64,000 nt of DNA from contig CAWCTB010000029.1 in the NCBI GenBank assembly GCA_963798275.1, forward strand, positions 11,742 through 75,741, given 5' to 3'. Within the stretch, counting starts at the first letter, position 1, and the number at the start of each line of letters is the position of its first letter. The DNA is from CAWCTB01 sp963798275 (GTDB lineage Bacteria > Acidobacteriota > Terriglobia > Terriglobales > Acidobacteriaceae). The position numbers and the translations under genes were made by a program. Shown piece after piece: positions 17,553-26,901 of the stretch. Under the pieces are notes generated by a model. The model was not told where the DNA came from and made no database searches. It saw nothing but the letters and a program-made list of their open reading frames with translations.

Positions 17553-18770
17553 CTAATCCGCGACGCCGGCGATGATCGTTCTAACCACCTCTCCACCCGG
17601 AGAGAACACCACAAGGTCGGCGTCGGCTCCTGTTTGCAGGACGCCCTTATGCTTTTCTATGCCCAGAACGCGCGCCGGATTCAGGGTCGCCATCCGAACG
17701 CTGTCCTGGAAACTCACTTTGGCGAAGCTCGACAGGTTGCGGATTGCCGTGTCCAGGGTGAGCACACTACCAGCGAGCCGGCCATTCGCTTCACAGCGGC
17801 CGTCACGAACTGTAACCTCGATCGCCCCCAGCTGGTAGATGCCGTCAGGCATACCAGTGGCACTGATCGCGTCAGTAATCAAAACGGCTCCGTCAACTCC
17901 CTTCGCGCGAACGAACAAGTCGACCACCAAGGGATCGACGTGGATTCCGTCAGCAATGATGTCTGCGGTCAGTCGACGGTCCGTAAGCACGGCGCCAAGC
18001 AGGCCGGGATCGCGGTGTTCGAGCGGACGCATGGCATTGAACGTGTGAGTGGCGTGGCACGCCCCGGCAGCGATGCCCGCCAATGCTTCGGGCAAGTTCG
18101 CATCAGAGTGTCCCAGGCTCACGCATACACCGCGGGCCGCCGCTTCGCCAATCAGGTCCAGCGCGCCTTCCAACTCCGGCGCAATCGTCAGAACCCGCAC
18201 TTGTGAGGAAGCCGCCTCCCACATTTCATTGAACAGCTCGATAGATGCTGTTCTCAGTAATTCCGGCGGATGAACCCCCCGGCGCACATGGCTCAGAAAC
18301 GGGCCTTCCAGGTGAACTCCCAGCGGTACTGCACGGGTGCGATCGGAGCGTCGCCTCGCCGAGGAAGTCGCTTTTCCAAGACCTGACAACGACCGCAGCG
18401 TCTTCTCGATTGGAGCGGTAACGGTCGTGGGACAGTAACTGGTCACGCCGTGACGTGCCATCGCCTGCTCGATTGCCGTCAGACTCACCTCTGTGCCTTC
18501 CATCACGTCATGACCGGCTCCGCCATGAACATGAATGTCAATCAGGCCGGGGGTCAATATGCAGTCGCCGAGATCAACCACTTTTGCATTCGGCGGTATT
18601 TCAACTTGATCGCGCATGCCGATGGCAACGATCATGCCGTCCTCAATCACGACAGTGCCGTCATCGACTTTTTGTGTTGGAGTAAGAATCTGCCGCGCCA
18701 GGAGAACAGTGAGCAAGCGGGACCTCGGTAAGTCTTGATGGAATGCTGGACCGATTGTAAGCGTACCCAC
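17553..18770 (-). CDS. nagA: N-acetylglucosamine-6-phosphate deacetylase
   Basis: 405 residues of the NagA amidohydrolase family, which removes acetate from GlcNAc-6-phosphate during amino-sugar or cell-wall recycling. Seen in order: LTPGLIDIHVHGG (metal-binding HxH), HLEGPF with the metal-ligand Glu, SLGHSDA, ATHTFNAM, the catalytic Asp in LITDAISATG, and a closing GADADLVVF beta element. Start at 18770 is a GTG; conserved similarity begins about 20 codons later, so a TTG near 18722 is possible. It follows the histidine kinase gene on the same strand at 112 bases and need not share its regulation. No nagB or PTS genes are nearby. Confidence 0.93.
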   Translation of the reverse strand: MGTLTIGPAFHQDLPRSRLLTVLLARQILTPTQKVDDGTVVIEDGMIVAIGMRDQVEIPPNAKVVDLGDCILTPGLIDIHVHGGAGHDVMEGTEVSLTAIEQAMARHGVTSYCPTTVTAPIEKTLRSLSGLGKATSSARRRSDRTRAVPLGVHLEGPFLSHVRRGVHPPELLRTASIELFNEMWEAASSQVRVLTIAPELEGALDLIGEAAARGVCVSLGHSDANLPEALAGIAAGACHATHTFNAMRPLEHRDPGLLGAVLTDRRLTADIIADGIHVDPLVVDLFVRAKGVDGAVLITDAISATGMPDGIYQLGAIEVTVRDGRCEANGRLAGSVLTLDTAIRNLSSFAKVSFQDSVRMATLNPARVLGIEKHKGVLQTGADADLVVFSPGGEVVRTIIAGVAD

Positions 18771-19059
18771 GGCTGGGCCCCAACATCACAACGTGGCCAA
18801 TCAATGCAACCGCTAGACGGCCCACCACTCGACCGTCGTTACAGAGTCAGGTTCAGGGATGACTTTGGTGGTTAGCGGGGTCTCTTCGGTGAAACTGACT
18901 CACGGTGCAGTGATTGAAGGCTCAGGGCCGTTCTCCCATCTCTGGTATACTTCGACCAGCGCTGTTCTGGCCTCTCGCGTTGCGGAGCAGTGCTGATGCG
19001 CATCTGACCCGCCGTTTGAACTCAGCACAACGGGCGATGCGCGCGATTTCTCAGCAAGT

Positions 19060-19136
<77 letters not shown>

Positions 19137-19356
19137 TTTAATTCCAACAACTTAGGGGACCGGCAAAAGCCTGAAACCCGGCTCACCTGGTTTTGACCCA
19201 GGTGCTCCAGTTTAGGATCGCGACCCGCATAAATAGTGCACCGTGTGCTCCTCGAGCGGTGCGGAGGCCACCTTCAAAATCGACTACAGCGCTGTAGCGA
19301 AAAAAACAGGGTCCCCACTCGAGCCACAAGCTGTTGAATCGAAACCGCATCTTCAG

Positions 19357-21114
19357 TCAAAGGTCGACGACCAGGTCTGCGCTTGGCTGCGCGCAGCAAA
19401 CGAGCACATTTCCTGAAGATGGTCTTTCGAGTGGTTCGGGGTTGTATGTGATAGACCCGCCAATCAGACCTGTCATGCAGGTGTGACATACCCCGGTGCG
19501 GCATGACCATCTAGCTGGAACATCGCACGCCTCAGCCAGCTCAAGCAGGCTCGCGAATTTCGGATCCCACTGAACGGTGATCCCGCTACGCGCGAACGAC
19601 ACTGAGGGCCCGGGGCCGGCGGGTCCGCGTGGCAGGTGCGGCGTGTGAGCAACCTGTGCCATGCCAGGTGTAATAGTATCCAGAGCGCCGAAGGTTTCCA
19701 CATGGACATTCTGGGGGGCCACATCCCAGTTTTGAAGCCCGTCACGCATGGCTTGCAAGAATGACGACGGGCCACAGAGATAAAAATCACTATTCCGTGG
19801 CACTCCAATCTTCTCGAGCAAGACCACGTCAACGTGACCTGAAGCATCGAAGTCCACCTGCAGTTGATCAGCTGCAGTGGGCCTGCTGTAGACGATATAG
19901 CTTCGGCCGTGAGAAAGCTGCTTTACAAGAAGACGCGATTCTTGCGCAAAGGGATGATCGGAGCGATTGCGCGCTCCATAAATCCACCAGACTTGCCGTT
20001 CTGATGTTTCCGCGGCGAGCACGTGCAGCATCGATAGAACTGGCGTCGCGCCGACGCCGGCGCTTAGCAGGACCACAGGGTTGTCGCCCGGTCGTAGAGT
20101 AAATACTCCCCGCGGCGCGCTGACATCCAGCACATCGCCTGCCCGGACCTGGGTGCACAAGTATGAGCTCCCAATCCCATTCGCTTCGCTTTTAATGCTG
20201 ATGCGGAAATGGTCGTCCGCTGGCAAATCAGACAACGAATAGCTGCGAAGAATCGGTGGTTTACTTGGATCCACTTGCAACCGTAAGACAACAAATTGAC
20301 CTGGCTGAGCAGGTGGGATAGGTTGATCGTCGGTCGGCTCCAGAGTGAACGAGGTCACGCTATCGCTTTCCTTACGGATATGCGCGACTCGCATCCGTCT
20401 GAATCCAGACCATGCTGGTGCTGACTCCTCACTCGCGAGCCCGGGATTACCTCTCGTGAATTTCCCACTCAATTCTTGCGTGAGGACTGCCTGGAATGAA
20501 GTTCGCCAACCCTTGCTCAGTGGAGGAATCCGAAGCGCGCGTTGTAGTTGCTCGCTCGAATGTCCCGGCAAATACAGGAGAGCATCAATTTCAGCCACCG
20601 TCATCCGTTCGGGACCATCAGCAATCTTTACTATGTCGTCGCCAGCACCGACTTCTCCTTCCTGCAACACGCGAAAGTAAAATCCCGGTCGGTGATGTTC
20701 TACGAGCAGGGCTGGCATGCGAGGTTCATTCATGCGGATGCCGACGCGGTAGCAGGTTACGCGCGGTTGTGTTACTTCAAACAGCGCGGTGCCAATGCGG
20801 TATCGGTCACCGATGCAGACCCCTTCATCTAGAAGTCCTTCAACTGTGAAGTTTTCTCCGAACTGGCCGAAACTGAAATCATTGCGGCTCAGAAACCGTT
20901 CCCAGTAATGATAGGAGTCCATCTGGTAGACAAATACGGCGCGGTGCTCTCCACCGTGACCTGTGAGATCCCCTTGCGCGTCGCCATCAATGTTAAGCTT
21001 GCGCACTATCCGCCGTTCCATGACGGGAAATTTCCAGACTGCGGTTCGGACAGTCTTGCCCTTCCATGGCACTTCGCGTGGAAGACCGACATTAACTGAG
21101 AGCAGCCGGGCCAT
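19357..21114 (-). CDS. MOSC-ferredoxin reductase fusion oxidoreductase
   Basis: 585 residues with four parts. First is a YiiM-type MOSC domain (1-165) with QGDLTGHGGEHRAV and a Cys in VTCYRVG. Next is a three-alpha linker (170-215), then a ferredoxin-NADP reductase-like FAD/NAD module (245-485) with LRSYSLSD and LLSAGVGATPVLSML. Last is a plant-type 2Fe-2S domain (about 500-585) with CxxxxCxxC in CRTGVCHTC and a distant Cys in VLVCCAQ. MOSC domains act on or carry pyranopterin molybdenum cofactor or sulfur, and the reductase would feed electrons from NAD(P)H. Similar fusions are known, so this is not a chimera. Substrate is unknown; N-hydroxylated or sulfur compounds are possible by analogy with YiiM and mARC systems. 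Confidence 0.88.
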   Translation of the reverse strand: MARLLSVNVGLPREVPWKGKTVRTAVWKFPVMERRIVRKLNIDGDAQGDLTGHGGEHRAVFVYQMDSYHYWERFLSRNDFSFGQFGENFTVEGLLDEGVCIGDRYRIGTALFEVTQPRVTCYRVGIRMNEPRMPALLVEHHRPGFYFRVLQEGEVGAGDDIVKIADGPERMTVAEIDALLYLPGHSSEQLQRALRIPPLSKGWRTSFQAVLTQELSGKFTRGNPGLASEESAPAWSGFRRMRVAHIRKESDSVTSFTLEPTDDQPIPPAQPGQFVVLRLQVDPSKPPILRSYSLSDLPADDHFRISIKSEANGIGSSYLCTQVRAGDVLDVSAPRGVFTLRPGDNPVVLLSAGVGATPVLSMLHVLAAETSERQVWWIYGARNRSDHPFAQESRLLVKQLSHGRSYIVYSRPTAADQLQVDFDASGHVDVVLLEKIGVPRNSDFYLCGPSSFLQAMRDGLQNWDVAPQNVHVETFGALDTITPGMAQVAHTPHLPRGPAGPGPSVSFARSGITVQWDPKFASLLELAEACDVPARWSCRTGVCHTCMTGLIGGSITYNPEPLERPSSGNVLVCCAQPSADLVVDL

Positions 21115-21223
21115 CAGTGCCTCCTCCTCGGCGAATCCGGCAAAATCGACGTCGACGACCGTCTGCCGAGCACTTCCTGCTTACCATTGGCGTCACCGCT
21201 CTGCTTCCGCTCCACGGGGGCTG

Positions 21224-21802
21224 CTACGCATCCGTGCGCTTGTTCCACCCGTGGAAGGGCGAGTAGTCGCCCGAGTTCCAAGCCTCACGGAGTCCCGGGG
21301 TGCTCAGATCCCAGTCGGGGCGGATCTCGCTCGTCACGGCCCGCAGGTCGTGCCAGAGGTCGACGACGGATGGGCGGCCCCAGAACCAGTAACCATTGTA
21401 GATGCGATGGATCACGAGGCCCGGCTTGTGTACGAGCGTATGCGGGATCATCGGGTTGTGCTCGGGGTCGGTGTACTCCCGGATGTCGAGGTCTTTCTGA
21501 ACCGTTCGGTCAGGGTCGGAGAGGAAGGTCCACTGGGCGCCGACCGACGCACGGAACTCCTGGAGCGTGTGATGGTCGTCGGTGGAAATGGTGGCGATCT
21601 GGGTGTATGCCACGGCGACCTTAGGGTAGAACGCGGCGAGTTCCAGATGCTGCTGGTGCTCCTTCGGGCAGTAATGGCCGCGCGCGAGCGTGAGGATGAG
21701 CGGGTCAGCTGCCTGGAGCTGGCTCAGCTTGCGCAGTGTGCCGGTGTGATCGGGCAGCTCGTAGTCGGGAAAGGTGCCTCCGGACACGATGTCAGAACGC
21801 AT
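21224..21802 (-). CDS. AhpC/TSA-like (peroxiredoxin-type) redoxin protein
   Basis: 192 residues with a thioredoxin-like redoxin fold: FPDYELPDHTG at the N-terminus, then LTLARGHYCPKEHQ in the place of the peroxidatic Cys motif (usually PxxTxxC), followed by VAVAYTQIATIS and a FLSDPDRTVQ segment. The single Cys in HYCPKE and the lack of an obvious resolving Cys suggest a one-Cys type, and the missing Thr of PxxxT/SxxC makes peroxidase activity uncertain. It could reduce peroxides or act in thiol exchange. It lies 109 bases upstream of the MOSC-reductase fusion on the same strand, so the two may be co-transcribed. Confidence 0.75.
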   Translation of the reverse strand: MRSDIVSGGTFPDYELPDHTGTLRKLSQLQAADPLILTLARGHYCPKEHQQHLELAAFYPKVAVAYTQIATISTDDHHTLQEFRASVGAQWTFLSDPDRTVQKDLDIREYTDPEHNPMIPHTLVHKPGLVIHRIYNGYWFWGRPSVVDLWHDLRAVTSEIRPDWDLSTPGLREAWNSGDYSPFHGWNKRTDA

Positions 21803-21965
21803 GGTTGGACTCCTGCATGGCGATCAATTCGGTGTCGCCGATGTAGGCACGCAAACTTTCTCAATAAAGGGGTTCACCCCACCGGAATCATAGCCGAGAC
21901 GACTGTAAGCAGGAGCCTCTCAGGTAATTCATTCTCAAGCTATTCAGCATTTCGGCGAAGCACAG

Positions 21966-24900
21966 CTATTTTGGTTGACTAATGTAGTTACATTCCGACC
22001 CGCTCGTGCCGATATCCACCAGCTTATAAGAGGTGTTCCAGTAGCCATCGGACGGGAAGGCAGCTGGCGGAGGCGGTCCGGGCTTGGCATATTTGTCGAA
22101 CTCGGGTTGTATCGTAAAGCTGAACCCGAAGCATCCCTTGGTCGGACAATCAAGCTCCTTCGTTCCCCACGAGCAGACAGAATCGTCTTTGCAATCGGAA
22201 CCTGCCTTGCAGCCGCAACTGGATCCATTCCATGAGCAATAGCTGACCGGCTTGCAGAAATTGACCTTGTCGTTCGTGAACTCCTTAGCGTAGGCACTCA
22301 GGTCGACCTTCACCTTCAGCCATCCGGAGACTTCGTCATACTTCGCCGACATCACGAAGTCCGGGTCATTCGCCGGTTTGGGATTAAAGCCGTACACCTG
22401 CGAGTTGATATTGACGCGGAAGCGGCCAACGCTTCCCTCGACCGTCGCCTGGTTGGCTTTGGCGCCCACGTACATCCAGTATTCCACCTGTGTGTCGGGT
22501 TTGCCGTAGATGAGATACAGGTAATAGGTTTGTCCGGAAAGGAAGACGCTTCTTCCCTCCTGCAAAGGTATGCCGACCTGCTGGATTAGAGGTACGGTCG
22601 TGTCGATGTAATACCAGCCGTGGTTCGCAGTAAGGGAGCCGCGCTGTCCGGTGCTCTGTCCCATCATGTATATGCGGCCCGGACGATGGGTTGGATCGGT
22701 CATGCACTTGGGATCGGCATCGCACTCGGCATTGTCTTCCGGGGTCCAGTTTTGCCGAAACAGGGGGACACCGTAGCAGTGGGTACACGCCCAACCCCAG
22801 TTTCTTCCTCCATCAAGGGCTTTGCCGCATTCTGCCTTGTAATCCCAGCGGGTGCATTTCGGAGGATCGAGACAGACATCGGTCACCGACTTCAAGGCGC
22901 ACCCCGCGATGACAGCTGTGCTCACGTACTCGTAGGGACTGGTAATGGCGGTCGCCGGTGTGCCTTTTTGATCCGCGGTATCGTGTTTGTCGGAAGAACA
23001 TTCAGGCACGACCTTGGGGGCGCGAAAGAAATCGTCCAAGTTGATGGACAGAGTCTCGCGGGGCTCGGGCTGCACGTCAGCCAGCAACCCGGTTAAGGAA
23101 CCATCGTCATCGTTGAGCACGGTCTGGCGGTCGATATCGTTAAAGGGCTGGAAAAGATCGGGCGTCCAGGTACAGTAGCGCTTGCTGGTCGCATCTTGAT
23201 TCAAGGTGAAAGTGTTCGGCAGGAACAGCGGTTCGACCACAAAGTGCCGGATGTCGACGTTCCGGAAGACCAGGTTCTTCGAGTGGAAGGCAGGTGGATA
23301 GTAGAATCCGTTCTCTTGCTTCCACGCAATAGCCGCGTTCGGGATATAGCACGTCTTTCCACCAGTGCCCTGCAGTAGTCCCTTCGCATGCCCATACATG
23401 TACTTGCTCGCATTGCAGACCCCGGTGCCTCCGCTACTCGCGTCACGACCAGATGGGGTGCAATCAGGAACTACCCTCGCCTTGATGTCGAGATAGGCAT
23501 TGGAGTCCTGGAAGGACGGCCCGTCGTAGATATTAAACATGCGCTGCCCGGCATTGAACGGTGTTATCGGAATACTGATCCCGTTCGCACTCGACAGACA
23601 GTAGCCACCAGGGATGTTCTTGCTGTCGGCGTTGTCGCACTTGGAAATTCCATTGGCGGCAAAAGGTCCGAAATCAGACGAGTAGGACGCAGTGGTAGGT
23701 CCGCTCTCCGTTTGGGCCTGCCCAACAAACACTGTCCGCAGCGCCACGTCCCAATTCCCCAATGCGCTATCCGAACGGGTGTAGCCTCCGCCGGTGACAA
23801 GGGTCAATCCGGGCCCGAGTTGATCGGTAATGGCACTGTCGGTCACCAACTTCCACCAGGGCCGCAACCAGATCGAAGAGAAGTTTTTCTGGGCAAAATT
23901 GAACGAAGTGGTGTAGTGGTCAAGAACCGTGGCCACGCAATTGGTCTCATCATCCGGAGCGCCCGTGCCGGTTCCGTTGCACTTATTGTTCTTCGGATCG
24001 GTGTCGGTTCCGCAATCGCCCGTCAGATTGTTACACTTTGTGGGGTCGCGCAGGCCGGTCAAGATCGGATAGTAGTCAAGCACAGTCTTTGGCGGCGGCC
24101 CGGGCGGGACTGAAGGTCCAGCGCCAGGCAAAGCTGTGACCGTAGTGGCAGATTTCGCTCCAAAGCCGTCGCATCCACTATTGAGTTGGCCGATTTCCAT
24201 GAACGAGAACATCGCGGTGGAGCAGGCATTTCCCACAAACGACTTGAGCGGCGTCGTCCCAGAGTTGAAGTCCCTTAGACCGGGGAGGTCCTGCAGTCCG
24301 CGCTGCCGCGAGGCATAGCCCACCCAATATTCGTAGCGTGAAGGTCCGCTGTTCGCGCCCGCGGGCATCCAGTAGCAAAGGCCACACGACGCGGCGCCCG
24401 CCGCCATGTTGTACTGGAAATCGTTCCAGCCGTTCATAATCCAGAAAATGCTGGGATGTTGCCAGTCGCTGTTATAGGGGTCTACGTTGTTGCGGATGTC
24501 CACATTCGCCAGGATGCCCGGCGCCAAGCGTGGATTCTGAGTATTCTCCACGCCCGCTCGCGCCAGGACGCCCAGGTTCGCATAGATCTTGTTGTCCGTC
24601 TCACTTCCGTCTTCGATATAGAAACCATGACCAATCGACTTCCATCCCACATTGCGCGCCACCAACGCACCCTGAGTGCCATGAACCGTGATCCAGCGCG
24701 TCATTGATTCGCTGATCGAGCAGTCCTTGACAAACGTGTCGGGCGGCACTTTGCGCGACATGTGGAAGTGCACGGGATAGCGCGCGATGGTTCCACCCTG
24801 TCCGAGCTGGTGGAATTCCACACCCTGAATCTGCAGTTGCTTGAAACCCTGGCGGAACATCAGGTGGCCGCCAAAGTAGTTCCCCGGTACGGGTGGAAAT

Positions 24901-26213
24901 TGCTTGTCATTCGGCTGCGGGGGATTGTTGTCCGTCGGGCTTTGGCCCTCCGAAACGATTCGGATGCTGCGCGTCAATAATCCCACGGCCGCGCGGGTTT
25001 CCACCGAATCGCGGTCCAGCTTCAACTTGCCCTGGATATCCGACGGTATGGAGTATGCCTTGCCGTTATGCGGCCACAGGAAGCCTCCTGTCTTCTGCGT
25101 TCCGTCGTCGAGGACAACCGCGCTGATGACAATTGTCGTATTGTCGCCGCCAGGAGTGGCGCTGGCGATGATCGCCTCTTCGGCATGACCGGGCAGGTAG
25201 TCTGTAGGGGAGACTACAATATGGTCGCCCGGCTCCCAGTCCACCGCGCCGCTGACCGTGAACGTCTTGTCGCCAGTCTTGATCTTGGAGGTGAGCCTGG
25301 TCCAACTGGTCCCTGTATTCTTAGGGTCTGGAGTAAGTCCGTCGAAGGTCGACCCTTTCTTGCCAAACAACCGTAGCGTACCGCCGTAGGAAACGGCTAG
25401 CACCTTACGCCCGAAGTAGCCTCCCGGCAGATCCGCCTTGTCGACGTCGTACTGGTAGAAGCAATCGCCCTGCGGGTCGTCAGGATTGGGCTGGCAGGAA
25501 CCGGGATAGATGCCTGCCATCTGGTTTTTGGTGAAGATGGTCGGGTCAACCCCGCAATATATGTCATCGTTGCCGTTCTGGTCCTGACAGTTGGGTCCAG
25601 CGACGTTGTTCGCACCCCACAAGTGAATCGTGACCAGCCCTCCTTTCGCCCCGATCGCATCCGTGTCGTTGTCGGATCCAGCTTGTAGCGTGCCCCCGTT
25701 CAAAACGAGGATCGAAGATGCGATCAGATCAAGCTGAGCATCGCTGAAGGTCAGAGTTCCGCCGTTGTGAAGGAAGACCCAATGATAGTGATAGCTTCCG
25801 CCAGGGACCAGCGTGCTGTCTCCGGGATGCCCGAGCTTTCCGTCTGCCACGCACGGTCCAACCACATGCAGGTCCGAACCGTAGTCGCCGGCCGGCAACG
25901 ATTCAGGATTGTTCGGATCGGTAATCCCTTTTCCACAATAGATGATCGGGAACGTCTGTCCTTTGACCTTCGGCTGCTTATGAGTCAAGACAACGCCCAT
26001 GGGGTGATCCATCGGCTGCCCCTGCTCCATCGTCTGCGCGGACAGGATGGGCAAAGCCGACGTCAGTATCAAGAGCCCCGACACACCGGCTAGGCGGGCA
26101 ATCGTCTTTCGGGATGGATCGCCTCGCATGTTGTTGGGCGGTGCTGCCAGGAGGCGGCCGAGAGTAGTAATCGGACCAACTATCAAACCAAAGAGAAGTC
26201 GCTGGCGAGACAT
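21966..26213 (-). CDS. Large secreted G8-domain/parallel beta-helix protein
   Basis: 1,415 residues. ATG 26213 is chosen because AAAGGAGA sits seven bases upstream; another ATG lies at 26258. A signal-like hydrophobic stretch around residue 45-60 (LAGVSGLLILTSALPIL) precedes the mature protein. Residues 110-330 resemble a G8 domain, with HYHWVFLHNGG, LVLNGGTLQAGS and an EPGDHIVVSPTDY segment. They are followed by a right-handed beta-helix of the CEMIP/TMEM2 type: GHLMFRQG, YPVHFHM, GHGFYIEDGSE. Animal CEMIP and TMEM2 act on hyaluronan; bacterial relatives are mostly uncharacterised. The C-terminal third is Cys-rich (many paired CxxxxC), implying disulfides outside the cytoplasm. Likely an extracellular or surface polysaccharide-binding or degrading protein. 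Confidence 0.8.
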   Translation of the reverse strand: MSRQRLLFGLIVGPITTLGRLLAAPPNNMRGDPSRKTIARLAGVSGLLILTSALPILSAQTMEQGQPMDHPMGVVLTHKQPKVKGQTFPIIYCGKGITDPNNPESLPAGDYGSDLHVVGPCVADGKLGHPGDSTLVPGGSYHYHWVFLHNGGTLTFSDAQLDLIASSILVLNGGTLQAGSDNDTDAIGAKGGLVTIHLWGANNVAGPNCQDQNGNDDIYCGVDPTIFTKNQMAGIYPGSCQPNPDDPQGDCFYQYDVDKADLPGGYFGRKVLAVSYGGTLRLFGKKGSTFDGLTPDPKNTGTSWTRLTSKIKTGDKTFTVSGAVDWEPGDHIVVSPTDYLPGHAEEAIIASATPGGDNTTIVISAVVLDDGTQKTGGFLWPHNGKAYSIPSDIQGKLKLDRDSVETRAAVGLLTRSIRIVSEGQSPTDNNPPQPNDKQFPPVPGNYFGGHLMFRQGFKQLQIQGVEFHQLGQGGTIARYPVHFHMSRKVPPDTFVKDCSISESMTRWITVHGTQGALVARNVGWKSIGHGFYIEDGSETDNKIYANLGVLARAGVENTQNPRLAPGILANVDIRNNVDPYNSDWQHPSIFWIMNGWNDFQYNMAAGAASCGLCYWMPAGANSGPSRYEYWVGYASRQRGLQDLPGLRDFNSGTTPLKSFVGNACSTAMFSFMEIGQLNSGCDGFGAKSATTVTALPGAGPSVPPGPPPKTVLDYYPILTGLRDPTKCNNLTGDCGTDTDPKNNKCNGTGTGAPDDETNCVATVLDHYTTSFNFAQKNFSSIWLRPWWKLVTDSAITDQLGPGLTLVTGGGYTRSDSALGNWDVALRTVFVGQAQTESGPTTASYSSDFGPFAANGISKCDNADSKNIPGGYCLSSANGISIPITPFNAGQRMFNIYDGPSFQDSNAYLDIKARVVPDCTPSGRDASSGGTGVCNASKYMYGHAKGLLQGTGGKTCYIPNAAIAWKQENGFYYPPAFHSKNLVFRNVDIRHFVVEPLFLPNTFTLNQDATSKRYCTWTPDLFQPFNDIDRQTVLNDDDGSLTGLLADVQPEPRETLSINLDDFFRAPKVVPECSSDKHDTADQKGTPATAITSPYEYVSTAVIAGCALKSVTDVCLDPPKCTRWDYKAECGKALDGGRNWGWACTHCYGVPLFRQNWTPEDNAECDADPKCMTDPTHRPGRIYMMGQSTGQRGSLTANHGWYYIDTTVPLIQQVGIPLQEGRSVFLSGQTYYLYLIYGKPDTQVEYWMYVGAKANQATVEGSVGRFRVNINSQVYGFNPKPANDPDFVMSAKYDEVSGWLKVKVDLSAYAKEFTNDKVNFCKPVSYCSWNGSSCGCKAGSDCKDDSVCSWGTKELDCPTKGCFGFSFTIQPEFDKYAKPGPPPPAAFPSDGYWNTSYKLVDIGTSGSECNYISQPK

Positions 26214-26901
26214 TTGAGGTCTCCTTTCGCGGGACACATAATGAAGCGAAATGCGCAAGATTCCGGAATGCAGTGCTGGGGATTATCAGGCTTCCAGGCA
26301 CAATTACCGAAGGCCAGCGTTGATCGAGGAGTTCTGCTTATTGCGAAATAGTCTGAGCTAGCAAAACCGCGCGAGTCAAATGAAAAACACTCAAAACCCA
26401 CATTAAACCAGGAAAAAGCCACCGAATTAAGGTGGGCGAGTCCAACAGCCGTGTTCCTTCGCACACGCGCCGAAGAAAGTGTCGAATCCCTGGCGGGCGT
26501 TGCCCCAGAACCTGCCCATGTTTACGACGGATGGCGGTTCCACTGAGTCGAGGATTGCGTTGCGGATGCCCTCTGGATGCTCGTGCATCAGCAACAAGTG
26601 GAGAGAGCAAGAGCGATGCTGACCCGGCGCGTGTGTTGCTCCTTGTTGGGCGCGACTTGAGGCAGGACACGCGCTCGGTCCTGCCCTTGAGCGTTGGATC
26701 AATAGGTGTCGCAGGTTCCGGGGGCCACTCACAAAATCACCGCCAGCGATGTGACCGAAAAACCAGATGCCCTACTCGATTTGTAAGCTATTGCTTACCT
26801 GTGCCCCGCCACAATTCCGTACCGTCACAAAATCAACGGCTTTGGGAGACGCTTCTCAACGTGTAGTAGTAGTATTTGTCGCACCACCAACTGAGACTCG
26901 C
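26214..26901. other. Divergent intergenic region, no gene recognised
   Basis: About 690 bases between the divergently transcribed G8 gene and threonine dehydratase gene. Short open frames exist on both strands but none has a sensible start region or similarity I recognise. Promoters for both genes must lie here. The last 60 bases before 26902 are AT-richer than the surroundings. Confidence 0.5.

Noticed and set aside
26338..26670. 110-codon minus-strand frame with a hydrophobic end
   Set aside because: No start region, no similarity recognised, and overlapping frames on the other strand are equally long; not enough to call a gene.
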